Positions 32,524 through 41,722 of a stretch of DNA of 64,000 bases are shown here, one piece after another. Under the pieces are notes generated by a model. That model was given only the letters and a program-made list of their open reading frames with translations, made no database searches and was not told where the DNA came from. The stretch covers positions 1 through 64,000 of the forward strand of contig QFPK01000009.1 in assembly GCA_003248865.1 (NCBI GenBank), read 5' to 3'. The position numbers and the translations under genes were made by a program. Source of the stretch: Sphingomonas sp. (lineage in GTDB: Bacteria > Pseudomonadota > Alphaproteobacteria > Sphingomonadales > Sphingomonadaceae). Every line of letters starts with the position of its first letter. Within the stretch, counting starts at the first letter, position 1.

Positions 32524-33873
32524 ATGGACCCGTACCCGGACCTTAATATCATCGACCGCTTCATGGCGGCCTTCATCGCCTATATCGACAGCGGGTTCGG
32601 CCTGCTGGGCGGCGATGTCGCCTTCCTGACCACAGTGCTGATCGGCATCGACGTGACGCTCGCCGCCCTGTGGTGGGCGATGGACGCCGATCGCGACATC
32701 CTGGGCCGGTTCCTCAAGAAAATCCTCTACGTCGGCGCCTTCGCCTTCATCATCTCCAACTTCCAGCGTTTGGGCGACATCATCTATGGCAGCTTCGCCG
32801 GGCTCGGCGTCACGGCAGGCGGCGGGGGAATTTCGGCGGACGATCTGCTGCGGCCCGGCAAACTCGCCAGCGTCGGCTTTGAGGCGGCCTGGCCGCTGGT
32901 CGAGGTCATCCCCGACATGCTCGGTTTCCCCGAGGTGTTCGGCAATCTTTTGACCGTTCTGGTGCTGCTGGTCGCCTGGCTGCTGGTGGTGCTGGCCTTC
33001 TTCATCCTGGCCATCCAGCTCTTCATCTGCGTGATCGAGTTCAAGCTCACCACGCTCGCCGGCTTCGTGCTGGTGCCCTTCGCTCTGTGGAACAAGACCA
33101 GCTTTCTCGCTGAACGGGTGCTGGGCAATGTCGTCTCCTCCGGCCTCAAGGTGATGGTGCTCGCTGTCATCGTCGGCATCGGCTCCGGCTTCTTCGACAG
33201 TTTCATCGCGGCCGGCGGAGCGGAGCCGGATATCGCCTCGGCCATGACCCTCGTACTTGGGGCCTTGACGCTGCTCGGCCTGGGCATTTTCGGCCCGGGC
33301 ATTGCAAGCGGCCTGGTCTCGGGCGCGCCGCAGCTCGGCGCGGGCGCGGCGGTCGGCACGGTGGCGGGCGCGGCGATCATGGGGGCGGGCGGCGCGGCGC
33401 TCGGCGCGCGGGCGCTTGGCGCGGCGGCGTCCGGCGGCATGGCGGCGATGCGCGCCGGCACGGCGATGGGCTCGGCTGCGCAGGCCTCCTGGCAGCTCGG
33501 GCAGGCGACCTCGGGCAGTTCGAGTGTCGGCGCCGGCCTCGGCGGCGTCGCCAGTGCGGCCGGCGGCGCGGCCATGCAGGGGGCACGCTCCGCAGCCTCA
33601 CGCATCGCCCAACCTTTTCGTGAGAGCGTCCAGCGCGGCCGCGATGCGGCGTGGGCGGCGACCGGCGGCGCGCCGACGACAGGATCACAAGGCGTCGACG
33701 CATCGACCGGCGCTCCCTCCGGCGCGGGATCATCGGCTTCGAGCATGCCCGCCTGGGCGCAGAAAATGCGCAGCGAACAGACCGCCCGTCATCGCCGTCA
33801 GATGCTCCTGCACACCGTCAAGGACGGTGATCGCGGCGGCGCGGGCGCCAACCCCAGTCTCAAGGAGGACTAG
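32524..33873 (+). CDS. trbL: TrbL, VirB6-like polytopic channel protein
   Basis: A 449-residue inner-membrane protein with about six membrane segments in the first ~270 residues (for example LLVAWLLVVLAFFILAIQLFI and TLVLGALTLLGLGIFGPGIA). The C-terminal ~170 residues are rich in Ala, Gly and Ser, low in complexity and probably flexible. It forms part of the transfer channel. GAGG lies before the 32524 ATG. Ordinary family layout. Confidence 0.92.
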   Translation: MDPYPDLNIIDRFMAAFIAYIDSGFGLLGGDVAFLTTVLIGIDVTLAALWWAMDADRDILGRFLKKILYVGAFAFIISNFQRLGDIIYGSFAGLGVTAGGGGISADDLLRPGKLASVGFEAAWPLVEVIPDMLGFPEVFGNLLTVLVLLVAWLLVVLAFFILAIQLFICVIEFKLTTLAGFVLVPFALWNKTSFLAERVLGNVVSSGLKVMVLAVIVGIGSGFFDSFIAAGGAEPDIASAMTLVLGALTLLGLGIFGPGIASGLVSGAPQLGAGAAVGTVAGAAIMGAGGAALGARALGAAASGGMAAMRAGTAMGSAAQASWQLGQATSGSSSVGAGLGGVASAAGGAAMQGARSAASRIAQPFRESVQRGRDAAWAATGGAPTTGSQGVDASTGAPSGAGSSASSMPAWAQKMRSEQTARHRRQMLLHTVKDGDRGGAGANPSLKED

Positions 33874-34704
33874 ATGCTCTTCAAACGCCCCATCCAGCGT
33901 TATGGTCAGACGCCCGAACCGGAAACGCCCTATCAACGCGCCGGCCAGCTCTGGGACGAGCGCATCGGCTCGGCCCGCGTCCAGGCCCGGAACTGGCGGC
34001 TGATCGCCTTCGGCTGTCTCACCCTCTCCGGCGGCCTCGCCGTCGGCAATGTCTGGCAGTCGATGCAGAGCCGTGTCGCCCCCTATGTGGTCGAGGTCGA
34101 CCGGCTGGGCGAGGCCCGCTCGGTCGCGCCCGCCATTCAGAACTACAAGCCCACCGACGGCCAGATCGCCTGGCACCTCGGGCGCTTCATCACGAACGTC
34201 CGCTCGGTCTCCACCGACCCGGTGCTGGTCAAGCGCGCCTGGCTCGACGCCTATGACTTCGCCACCGACCGGGCGGCTCTGTTCCTCAACGACCACGCCC
34301 GCACCAACGACCCGTTCGCCGAGATCGGCCAGCGCAGCGTCTCGGTGCAGGTAACGAGCGTCGTGCGCGCCTCGGACTCCTCCTTCCAGGTCAAATGGGT
34401 CGAGCAGACCTACGAGCGCGGCAGTCTCGCCCGCACCGAGCGCTGGACCGCTATGCTGACCGTCGCGGTGCGTCCGCCCCGCACCGCCGATGCGCTGCGC
34501 AAGAACCCGCTCGGCCTGTTCGTCGACGCCATCGACTGGTCCCGCGAACTCGACCCGGTCGCGACCGCGACGGGGAGGACACCCGAGGTGGCGGGCAGAC
34601 GGTCGGCCCAGCCGGAACCGGCGGGAGATGTGTCCGAGACCGGGACGTCGCTGTCGCCGGCCCCAGTCGATCCCACCCCCATTGCTGAAGGAGATACGCC
34701 GTGA
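33874..34704 (+). CDS. trbF: TrbF, VirB8-like assembly protein
   Basis: A 276-residue protein with one membrane span (LIAFGCLTLSGGLAVGNVW, about residues 45-65) and a periplasmic VirB8-type domain: VAPYVVEVDRLGEARSVAP, YKPTDGQIAWHLGRFITNVRSVSTDP. It acts as the inner-membrane nucleation point of the type IV secretion complex. The last ~50 residues are a variable proline-rich tail. The start directly follows the trbL stop. Confidence 0.93.
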   Translation: MLFKRPIQRYGQTPEPETPYQRAGQLWDERIGSARVQARNWRLIAFGCLTLSGGLAVGNVWQSMQSRVAPYVVEVDRLGEARSVAPAIQNYKPTDGQIAWHLGRFITNVRSVSTDPVLVKRAWLDAYDFATDRAALFLNDHARTNDPFAEIGQRSVSVQVTSVVRASDSSFQVKWVEQTYERGSLARTERWTAMLTVAVRPPRTADALRKNPLGLFVDAIDWSRELDPVATATGRTPEVAGRRSAQPEPAGDVSETGTSLSPAPVDPTPIAEGDTP

Positions 34705-35693
34705 TCCGTTTGACCTTGGCCGCGGCCTCGGCCCTGGCGCTCGGCGCCTGCGCAGGCAAGACCCCGCCGCCGGCCATCACGTATGACGCCGCTGACTTCC
34801 AGCCAGCGACCGTTGAGGCGGAACTGCCCGGCCCGGTCGAGATCGTCGAAACGGCCGTGCCGTTGCCGCTACCGGGTCAGCTGCAACCGCCGCCGTCGGT
34901 TCGAAGCGAGACGGGGCGCCGAGACAATCGGCCTCCGACGGCGCGGGTGGACGCGGCCAATCGCGCCGCGACGCAGGAGCCGTCGAGCGCGGGCTACATC
35001 AACGCAGTGCAGGTCTATCCCTGGACCGAAGGCGCGCTCTACCGGCTCTACGCCGCGCCGGAACGGGTCAGCGACATCGCCCTCCAGCCCGGTGAGCAAC
35101 TGGTGGCGGTCTCGGCCGGCGACACCGTGCGCTGGGTGATCGGCGACACCACCAGCGGCGCGGGCGAGAGCGCCCGCGTGCATGTCCTCGTGAAGCCGTT
35201 CGCGCCTGGGCTCGCCACCAATATGATCATCACAACGGATAGGCGGGCCTATCACCTGGCGCTGGAAAGCACCGACGCCACCGCCATGGCCGCGGTGTCC
35301 TGGACCTATCCGCAGGACCGGCTGATGGCGCTCCAGCGCCAGAACGCCCGTGCCGAGGAAGCCCGGCCGGTCGCTGAGAACATCGCCCTGACCAATCTGC
35401 GCTTCCGCTACGCCATCACCGGCGACAGCCCGCCGTGGCGGCCGGTCCGAGCCTGGGACGACGGATCGAAGGTCTATATCGAATTCCCCGGCCGGCTCGA
35501 CCAGGGCGAGGCGCCACCGCTGTTCGTGGTCGGGCCGCTTGGGGAAGCCCAACTGGTGAACTACCGGGTCAGCGGCAATTACTACATCGTCGACCGGCTG
35601 TTCGCCGCCGCTGAACTGAGACTGGGCGAGGATCCGCAAACCGTCGTGCGGATCGGCCGAACGGACGCCCAGGACCGGAGGGCGCGGCGATGA
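34701..35693 (+). CDS. trbG: TrbG, VirB9-like outer-membrane complex protein (lipoprotein)
   Basis: A 330-residue exported protein with a lipobox-like LALGACAGK near residue 17. The C-terminal half has the VirB9/CagX pattern: YPWTEGALYRLYAAPERVSDIALQPGEQL, NMIITTDRRAYHLALEST, FRYAITGD, and DGSKVYIEFP. With TrbI it builds the outer-membrane core of the channel. It overlaps trbF and trbI by 4 bases at each end. Confidence 0.94.
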   Translation: MIRLTLAAASALALGACAGKTPPPAITYDAADFQPATVEAELPGPVEIVETAVPLPLPGQLQPPPSVRSETGRRDNRPPTARVDAANRAATQEPSSAGYINAVQVYPWTEGALYRLYAAPERVSDIALQPGEQLVAVSAGDTVRWVIGDTTSGAGESARVHVLVKPFAPGLATNMIITTDRRAYHLALESTDATAMAAVSWTYPQDRLMALQRQNARAEEARPVAENIALTNLRFRYAITGDSPPWRPVRAWDDGSKVYIEFPGRLDQGEAPPLFVVGPLGEAQLVNYRVSGNYYIVDRLFAAAELRLGEDPQTVVRIGRTDAQDRRARR

Positions 35694-36955
35694 CTGACAC
35701 GCCCATCGAACCGGCTGCGCCAGCCGCGGCGGCTCCCCCGAACCCGCCGCCCAAGGCACCGGCGGAAGCCCTGACCCTTCGCGCCGCCCCACGCCGCATC
35801 GTCAGGTTCAAGCGCGGGGTCGTCATCGGCGGCGCGGCGGCCGGATCGCTGGCGATCGCCGGCGTCGCCTGGATGGCGCTGGGGCCGAGTGCGATCCATA
35901 TCGTCGATCAGGCGGACGATCAGGTCATCGCCGATCGACGCACACCCGCCGACGCCGTGGCGAACCTTCCCGGCGACTATGGTGCGGTTCCGCAACTCGG
36001 GCCGCCTCTGCCCGGCGATCTCGGTCGGCCAGTTCTAGAACGCCAGCGCCAGTTGGAGGCGCAGGACGGGACCCTGTCGGAGGCTGGGACCAGAGCGGCG
36101 ATGACGCCGGAGGAACAGGCGGCCGAGGCCGAACGCCAGCGTCTCGCCGCCCAGGCCAGCCAGGCGCGCGAGGCCGGGGTGATCGCTCAGTCCTCGGTTC
36201 GCGCGGCGACGCCGCTTGCGGCGCTACCCGAGGCGACGATGGTGACGACTCAGGGCTGGACCGCCGCCGGCGACGGTCGGATCGCCCTCGATCCCGAGCG
36301 GGACCCCAACAGCCAGCAACGCAAGCTGGACTTCCTTGGCCAGCCGGCGGTGGGTGGAACCGCCAACGCCCATGTCCTCCAGACGCCGGCCACGCCCTAT
36401 CAGGTGATGGCGGGCAGCGTCATCGCCGCCAGCCTGATCACCGGCATCAACTCCGACCTGCCGGGGCTGGTGACGGCTCAGGTGACGGAGAATGTCTATG
36501 ACACGGTCACCGGGCGGACGCTGCTGATCCCGCAAGGATCGCGTCTGGTCGGGAGCTATGACAGCGTGGTGGCCTTCGGCCAGAGCCGGGCGCTGCTGGT
36601 CTGGCAGCGGATCATCCTGCCCGATGGCGCGTCCATCCAGATCGACAACCTGCCGGCCACCGACGCCGCCGGCTACGCTGGTCTGTCGGACAAGGTGGAC
36701 TTCCACACCTGGCGGCTGCTCAAGGGGGTGGCCCTGTCCACCTTGCTCGGCGTCGGGACAGAACTGACGTTGGACGACGAAAGCGATTTCGTCCGCGCGG
36801 TGCGGGAGTCCAGCCAGCAGTCCGCCAGTCAGGCCGGACAGCAGATCGTCACCAGGAACCTCAACATCCAACCCACCATAACCATCCGTCCAGGCTGGCC
36901 GCTGCGTGTGATCGTCCATTCGGACCTTACGCTGCGGCCGTGGGCGGGGCGCTGA
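35690..36955 (+). CDS. trbI: TrbI, VirB10-like channel protein
   Basis: A 421-residue protein. One membrane span (GVVIGGAAAGSLAIAGVAWMAL, about residues 43-65) follows a proline-rich cytosolic head. The C-terminal VirB10 domain has YQVMAGSVIAASLITGINSDLPG, VTENVYDTVTGRTLLIPQGSRLVGSYDS, and a final IRPGWPLRVIVHSDLTL. It spans both membranes and gates the pore. Last of the nine contiguous trb genes. Confidence 0.95.
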   Translation: MTDTPIEPAAPAAAAPPNPPPKAPAEALTLRAAPRRIVRFKRGVVIGGAAAGSLAIAGVAWMALGPSAIHIVDQADDQVIADRRTPADAVANLPGDYGAVPQLGPPLPGDLGRPVLERQRQLEAQDGTLSEAGTRAAMTPEEQAAEAERQRLAAQASQAREAGVIAQSSVRAATPLAALPEATMVTTQGWTAAGDGRIALDPERDPNSQQRKLDFLGQPAVGGTANAHVLQTPATPYQVMAGSVIAASLITGINSDLPGLVTAQVTENVYDTVTGRTLLIPQGSRLVGSYDSVVAFGQSRALLVWQRIILPDGASIQIDNLPATDAAGYAGLSDKVDFHTWRLLKGVALSTLLGVGTELTLDDESDFVRAVRESSQQSASQAGQQIVTRNLNIQPTITIRPGWPLRVIVHSDLTLRPWAGR

Positions 36956-36968
36956 GAAAGGAGCCGTC

Positions 36969-37184
36969 ATGCTGAAGCTCGCCAAATTGCCCGACCGGAC
37001 GCCGGTCAAGATCACCATCACGGTCATGCCGGACCTCAATCGGGCGCTCGCGGATTATGCGACCCTTTATCGCGAGACTTATGGCGAGAAGGCCGACGTC
37101 GCCGATCTGATTCCGGCCATGCTGGATGCGTTCCTCGCCGGCGACCGCGAGTTCGCCAAGGCGCGCAGGGACAAGGAGGGCTGA
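36969..37184 (+). CDS. DUF2274 domain-containing protein
   Basis: A 71-residue protein: LPDRTPVKITITVMPDLNRALADYATLYRETYG and then DVADLIPAMLDAFLAGDREFAKARR. This is the DUF2274 pattern, resembling a ribbon-helix-helix protein. It routinely follows trbI on alphaproteobacterial ICEs and may regulate the operon. AAAGGAG precedes the ATG. Confidence 0.88.
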   Translation: MLKLAKLPDRTPVKITITVMPDLNRALADYATLYRETYGEKADVADLIPAMLDAFLAGDREFAKARRDKEG

Positions 37185-37187
37185 GCC

Positions 37188-37529
37188 GTGGCCGTCATCG
37201 GGACGTTCAGACCCTCGAAGCAGGGCGGATGGGAGGGGCGAATTCTGACCCTCACCATCGATCGTAAGGTCAGGTTCGTCCCAAACGACAATCGCCAAAG
37301 CGAACAGGCGCCAGCCTTCCTCGCTCTGGTGGGCTGGTCGCGGATCGGCGAGGCGTGGGAGGCGCGATCTCGAGGTGACAACTCTCGCGATTTCCTGCGG
37401 GTTCAGCTGTTCGATCCCATCTGGACCGAGCCTCTGAGGGGAGCACTGTTTCCAGCGCCAAATGGGTTGTCCGCGGAACTGGTATGGAGCCGTTCCGATC
37501 CCACCAAGGAGTCGGGCCGTGGACCATGA
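37188..37529 (+). CDS. DUF736 family protein (copy 2)
   Basis: A 113-residue protein: AVIGTFRPSKQGGWEGRILTLTIDRKVRFVPND, FLALVGWSRIGEAWEARS, and LRVQLFDPIWTEPLRGALFP. It is diverged from copy 1 at 12194-12520 but has the same beta-rich DUF736 plan. The start is GTG at 37188, three bases after the DUF2274 stop and with GGAGG upstream. It overlaps the next small gene. Confidence 0.8.
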   Translation: MAVIGTFRPSKQGGWEGRILTLTIDRKVRFVPNDNRQSEQAPAFLALVGWSRIGEAWEARSRGDNSRDFLRVQLFDPIWTEPLRGALFPAPNGLSAELVWSRSDPTKESGRGP

Positions 37530-37746
37530 GACGGGGCACGGCTCAGGCGACAGACACGAGCCGCGCAAACGGGGCGGCCACTTTTCTGTCGACCTGACGA
37601 AACAGGCGCAGACTGTCTTCCGCGCGCGTACGGGCCACGAGATCACTGAAGATGAGGCGCGAGGGATGCTCGACAGTCTGACAGAGTTTTTTCACTTGCT
37701 GATCGAGTGGGATCGGCGAAATCCCGACCGCGGCGATAAAGAATAG
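37519..37746 (+). CDS. Small hypothetical protein near the integrase end
   Basis: About 75 residues from a GTG at 37519: MDHETGHGSGDRHEPRKRGGHFSVDLTKQAQ, then FRARTGHEITEDEARGMLDSLTEFFHLLIEWDRR. A basic N-terminus is followed by a helical region. I have no firm family, but similar short proteins commonly end the trb block before the integrase. It overlaps the DUF736 gene by 11 bases. The start is not certain. Confidence 0.6.
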   Translation: MDHETGHGSGDRHEPRKRGGHFSVDLTKQAQTVFRARTGHEITEDEARGMLDSLTEFFHLLIEWDRRNPDRGDKE

Positions 37747-38028
37747 AACCATCCCGCCTCAACGGGGCAAGTTGACGTCAGAAAGGGCAAGGCGTCCGTG
37801 TAAATTCATATTATCCAGTTCAATTTATTTGGAATTTTCTTACTCAACTATCTTGATCCAATTCTCTTTGTGTCGGAATCGGGTGGCTGTATACTCTCTT
37901 CGGACGAGGCAATCGGGATGCTGATGGTTTCCTCCACCGACCTTTCGTATCGCCACCCCGACGGCAGATATGATTTTGGCGTGGTCCACATTGGTGAGGC
38001 GCAGCGGGTTCAGGAAGGGAGATTAGAC
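37747..38028. other. A+T-rich intergenic region upstream of the recombinase
   Basis: The stretch 37800-37880 is markedly A+T-rich compared with the trb genes and probably holds the recombinase promoter. No supported gene: a frame running back from the recombinase to 37870 passes through here but has no ribosome site. No clear promoter hexamers were fixed. Confidence 0.4.
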
Positions 38029-39612
38029 ATGGCATCGACGGGGGCGAAACGAAAAGTACCAGTCCCTGAAGGCAGCCGTCGCGCTGTCCTCTATGCGCGT
38101 GTCTCATCCAAAGAGCAGGAACGCGAAGGCTTTTCCATTCCGGCGCAGACGAAGCTTCTGCAAGAATATGCGTCGGTCAACGACATCCAGGTCGTGGCGG
38201 AATATGTCGATGTCGAGACCGCCAAACAGAGTGGACGCAGCAGCTTTGGCGAGATGCTGCGGTATCTCCGCAAGCACCCCGGCGTACGAACATTGCTCGT
38301 GGAGAAGACCGACCGCCTCTACCGCAATCTGAAGGATTGGGTGACCGTTGACGAACTCGATGTCGAAATCCACTTCGCCAAGGAAGGCGTGGTGCTGTCG
38401 CGGGATTCGCGATCCTCGGAGAAGTTCATGCACGGCATCAAGGTGCTGATGGCGAAGAACTACATCGACAATCTATCCGAAGAGACGCGCAAAGGCATGC
38501 TGGAGAAGGCCGAGCAAGGCCTGTGGCCCACCTTTGCCCCGATCGGCTACCTCAACACGGTGGGCAACGACGGCAAGAAGATCATCACCGTCGATCCGCA
38601 GCTTGGACCGGCGGTTCAGAACCTGTTCCAGTGGTATGCGAGCGGCCATTATTCGCTTAAGGAGGTTTCGGCCCGCGCGCGGAAGGCCGGCCTGGTCTAC
38701 CGCAAGAGCGGTGCACCCATCGGGGTCAGCACGGTCCACAAAATCCTGCGCAATCGAATCTACACCGGCAAGTTCGAATGGCTCGGCAATCTTTACAAGG
38801 GATCCCACCAAGCTCTCGTCTCGGAAGACCTATGGGGTGAGGTTCAGGATGTGCTGGACGGCCGCAACGCCGCCAACATCCGGGCGAACGCTCACGATTT
38901 CCCGTTTACGGGGCTGATCACCTGCGGACATTGCGGCTGTGCGCTGGTCGGAGAGATCAAAAAGAAGAAATACATTTATTACCATTGCACCGGCTTCAAG
39001 GGGAAATGCGGAGAGCCCTATGTCCGGGAGGAGGTTCTGGAAGAGCGATTCACCGACCTGCTGCGCCAGCTTCGCTTCGACGATGACGTATTCGAGATGA
39101 TGCGGAAGGCCCTCCACGAGAGCCACGCTGAAAAGAGCCGCGAGCAGACCAAGGCCATCGAACGGTTGCGTGCGGAAGCCGACCGGCTCCAGAAGCGGAT
39201 CGAGACGATGTACGTGGACAAGCTCGACGGCCACATCGAGGAGGGGTTCTATCGGCGCATGCAGGTCCAGTGGCGTGACGAGCGGGACCGGTGCCTCAGA
39301 GACATCGAACGCCTCCACAGCGCGGATGATTCCTATATCGACAGCGGCGTAGCGCTGCTCAAGCTTGCCAAGGATGCCCACCGGCTCTTCGAAATTCAGG
39401 ACGCAGGCGAGAAAAGAAGGCTACTGAATTTCCTACTTTCGAACTGTTCCTGGGCGAACGGTCAGTTGACCGCCGCCTTCAAGGAACCGTTTGATATGCT
39501 TGCGGAAACCGTATCCGAAGCAAATGCGCTCGAAAGATCGCAAGGGGCCGAAAAGGCCCAAAAAACGAACTGGCTCCCCGGGCAGGATTCGAACCTGCGA
39601 CCGTCCGATTAA
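38029..39612 (+). CDS. Large serine recombinase (ICE integrase)
   Basis: A 527-residue site-specific recombinase. The N-terminal resolvase domain opens AVLYARVSSKEQEREGFSIPAQ with catalytic S26. A recombinase domain (residues ~170-290, KGMLEKAEQGLWPTFAPIGYLN) and a zinc ribbon (TCGHCGCALVGE, then a further Cys pair) follow, then a long coiled coil. The last residues, WLPGQDSNLRPSD, and the TAA stop are encoded by the complement of tRNA-Asn; the stop lies at the anticodon loop. AAGGGAG precedes the 38029 ATG. It probably integrates the ICE into the 3' end of that tRNA gene. Confidence 0.9.
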   Translation: MASTGAKRKVPVPEGSRRAVLYARVSSKEQEREGFSIPAQTKLLQEYASVNDIQVVAEYVDVETAKQSGRSSFGEMLRYLRKHPGVRTLLVEKTDRLYRNLKDWVTVDELDVEIHFAKEGVVLSRDSRSSEKFMHGIKVLMAKNYIDNLSEETRKGMLEKAEQGLWPTFAPIGYLNTVGNDGKKIITVDPQLGPAVQNLFQWYASGHYSLKEVSARARKAGLVYRKSGAPIGVSTVHKILRNRIYTGKFEWLGNLYKGSHQALVSEDLWGEVQDVLDGRNAANIRANAHDFPFTGLITCGHCGCALVGEIKKKKYIYYHCTGFKGKCGEPYVREEVLEERFTDLLRQLRFDDDVFEMMRKALHESHAEKSREQTKAIERLRAEADRLQKRIETMYVDKLDGHIEEGFYRRMQVQWRDERDRCLRDIERLHSADDSYIDSGVALLKLAKDAHRLFEIQDAGEKRRLLNFLLSNCSWANGQLTAAFKEPFDMLAETVSEANALERSQGAEKAQKTNWLPGQDSNLRPSD

Positions 39613-39645
39613 CAGTCGGATGCTCTACCGCTGAGCTACCGAGGA
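39571..39645 (-). tRNA. tRNA-Asn (anticodon GTT), ICE attachment site
   Basis: Reading the minus strand from 39645: acceptor arm TCCTCGG/CCGGGGA, D-stem GCTC/GAGC, anticodon stem TCCGA/TCGGA with loop CTGTTAA (anticodon GTT), T-arm GCAGG-TTCGAAT-CCTGC, discriminator G and an encoded CCA at 39571-39573. All stems pair with one G-U. The 3' end faces the recombinase and overlaps its gene by 42 bases, the usual arrangement when an element integrates into a tRNA 3' end. Downstream on the minus strand is a run of six T residues. Confidence 0.95.
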
Positions 39646-39829
39646 ATGCCTGTGCGGAGGGCGCGCTATACGGGCAGCTTTCGCGCTGTGCAAGCACCCA
39701 ATGTGCTGTTTCGACAACAGGGTTCGGCGGGAATGCAGCCCCCCGGGCAGAGGCTGGCAGAAAATCCTGTTTGTGGGGCCATTGAACGGGCGTAAGCTGA
39801 AATCAGGGAGACGAGGGAAAGCGAGCGCA

Positions 39830-41722
39830 ATGGCAACTGCCGTAAAGGCACCCGCCGATGCTGGCGGAACGGATTCGGACATCATCGAGCGGGAGTCTGT
39901 TGTGGTGCGCTTCGCCGGGGATTCCGGCGACGGCATGCAACTGACCGGCGGGCAATTCACCCTTTCAACGGCGCTGGCAGGCAATGACCTGGCCACCTTC
40001 CCGGATTTTCCGGCGGAGATTCGCGCGCCGCAGGGCACGCTGTTCGGGGTTTCCGCCTTCCAGATCAATTTCGGCTCCAGCCGGATCGAGACCGCCGGCG
40101 ACCAGCCCGACGTGCTGGTTGCGATGAACCCGGCCGCGCTGAAGACCAACCTGCCCATGCTGCGCAAGGGTGGCCTGATCATCGCCGACAGCGGCGAGTT
40201 CGGCGAGCGCAACCTGAAGAAGGCGCACTACGAAAGCAATCCGCTGGAGGACGGCAGCCTCGCTCCCTGGCAGCTGCTGGCCTTCGATATTTCCAGGCAG
40301 ACGCTGGAGAGCGTGAAGCCCTTCGGGCTGGGCAACAAGGATGCCCTGCGCTGCAAGAATATGTGGACGCTGGGGCTGGCGCTGTGGATGTTCGGCCGTG
40401 AGCGGCAGCCGCTGATCGACTGGCTGGGTGCGAAATTCGCCAAGGACGAGCTGCTGCGCGACGCCAATATCGCGGCGCTGAACGCGGGCCATGCCTATGG
40501 CGAGACGGCCGAACTGTCAGGCCCGCTGAAGCAGTTCCGGCTGGCCGCGGCCGATGTGGCGCCGGGGCTTTACCGCACCGTGACCGGGGCCGATGCCATC
40601 GCGCTGGGGCTGGTGGCAGGTGCCCAGCTGTCTGGCCTGCCGATGTTCTTCGGCGGCTATCCGATCACCCCGGCCTCGGCGATCCTGCATGCGCTGGCGC
40701 GGCTGCGCGAGTTCGACGTGACGACCTTTCAGGCGGAGGACGAGATCGCCGCCATCGGCGCGGCGATCGGTGCGGCATGGGCCGGCAATCTGGCCGTCAC
40801 CTCTTCGTCGGGGCCGGGCATTGCGCTGAAGACGGAGGCCATCGGGCTGGCGGTGATGACCGAGCTGCCGCTGGTGATCATCAATTCCCAGCGGGGAGGG
40901 CCCTCCACCGGGTTGCCCACCAAGACGGAGCAATCCGATCTTTATCAGGCCGTCTATGGTCGCAACGGCGATACGCCGCTGCCGGTGATCGCAGCGCGCA
41001 GCCCGGCGGACTGTTTCGACGCCGCCATCGAGGCCTGCCGGCTGGCGGTGCAGTTCATGACCCCGGTGATGCTGCTGACCGACGGCTACATCGCCAATGC
41101 GGCCGAGCCCTGGCGGGTGCCGGATGCCGGCGAGTTCGAGCCCTTCCCCGTGCTGTTCTACGAGGAGGCGCCGACCGACGGGGCGAAATACAACCCCTTC
41201 ACCCGCGACCCCGAGACGCTGAAGCGGCACTGGGTGCGGCCTGGCACGCCGGGGCTGATGCATCGGGTGGGCGGCATCGAGAAGAGCTACGCGACCGGCA
41301 ACATCGATTATTCCGCCGAGAACCACCAGCGCATGACCGACACCCGCAAGGCGAAGGTGGATGGCATCGCGCGCTATATCCCCGAACAGGGGGTGGAGGT
41401 GGGCAATGATCATGGCCCGCTGGTGGTGGTGGGCTGGGGCTCCACCTATGGCCCGATCCGGCAGGCGGTGGAGCTGGTACGGACGCAGGGCCATGACGTG
41501 GCGCATGTGCATATCCGCCATATCTGGCCGCTGCCCGCCAATCTGGGCGAGCTGCTGCGGCGCTATGACCGGATTCTGGTGCCGGAAATGAACACGGGCC
41601 AGTTGAAGACGCTGCTGCGCGACCAGTTTCTGGTGGATGCGAAGCCGCTGAACAAGGTCTCCGGCCAGCCCTTCCGCATCGCGGAGATCGAGGCGGCCAT
41701 CCTGGGGGTGCTGAACAGATGA
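39830..41722 (+). CDS. korA: 2-oxoacid:acceptor (ferredoxin) oxidoreductase subunit alpha
   Basis: A 630-residue fusion of gamma and alpha parts. The gamma domain holds VVRFAGDSGDGMQLTGGQFT and NPAALKTNLPMLRKGGLIIAD; the alpha pyrimidine-binding domain starts near residue 245 with GLPMFFGGYPITPASAILHAL and QAEDEIAAIGAAIGAAWAG. With subunit beta it oxidatively decarboxylates a 2-oxoacid, probably 2-oxoglutarate, reducing ferredoxin. It ends ...ILGVLNR at an ATGATG where a small foreign-looking gene begins, before the beta subunit. It is the first chromosomal gene after the ICE. Confidence 0.92.
   Translation: MATAVKAPADAGGTDSDIIERESVVVRFAGDSGDGMQLTGGQFTLSTALAGNDLATFPDFPAEIRAPQGTLFGVSAFQINFGSSRIETAGDQPDVLVAMNPAALKTNLPMLRKGGLIIADSGEFGERNLKKAHYESNPLEDGSLAPWQLLAFDISRQTLESVKPFGLGNKDALRCKNMWTLGLALWMFGRERQPLIDWLGAKFAKDELLRDANIAALNAGHAYGETAELSGPLKQFRLAAADVAPGLYRTVTGADAIALGLVAGAQLSGLPMFFGGYPITPASAILHALARLREFDVTTFQAEDEIAAIGAAIGAAWAGNLAVTSSSGPGIALKTEAIGLAVMTELPLVIINSQRGGPSTGLPTKTEQSDLYQAVYGRNGDTPLPVIAARSPADCFDAAIEACRLAVQFMTPVMLLTDGYIANAAEPWRVPDAGEFEPFPVLFYEEAPTDGAKYNPFTRDPETLKRHWVRPGTPGLMHRVGGIEKSYATGNIDYSAENHQRMTDTRKAKVDGIARYIPEQGVEVGNDHGPLVVVGWGSTYGPIRQAVELVRTQGHDVAHVHIRHIWPLPANLGELLRRYDRILVPEMNTGQLKTLLRDQFLVDAKPLNKVSGQPFRIAEIEAAILGVLNR

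Noticed and set aside
39541..39570. Rho-independent terminator for the recombinase (GGGCC/GGCCC hairpin)
   Set aside because: On the plus strand the hairpin is followed by A residues and lies inside the coding sequence; it does not fit a terminator for that gene.
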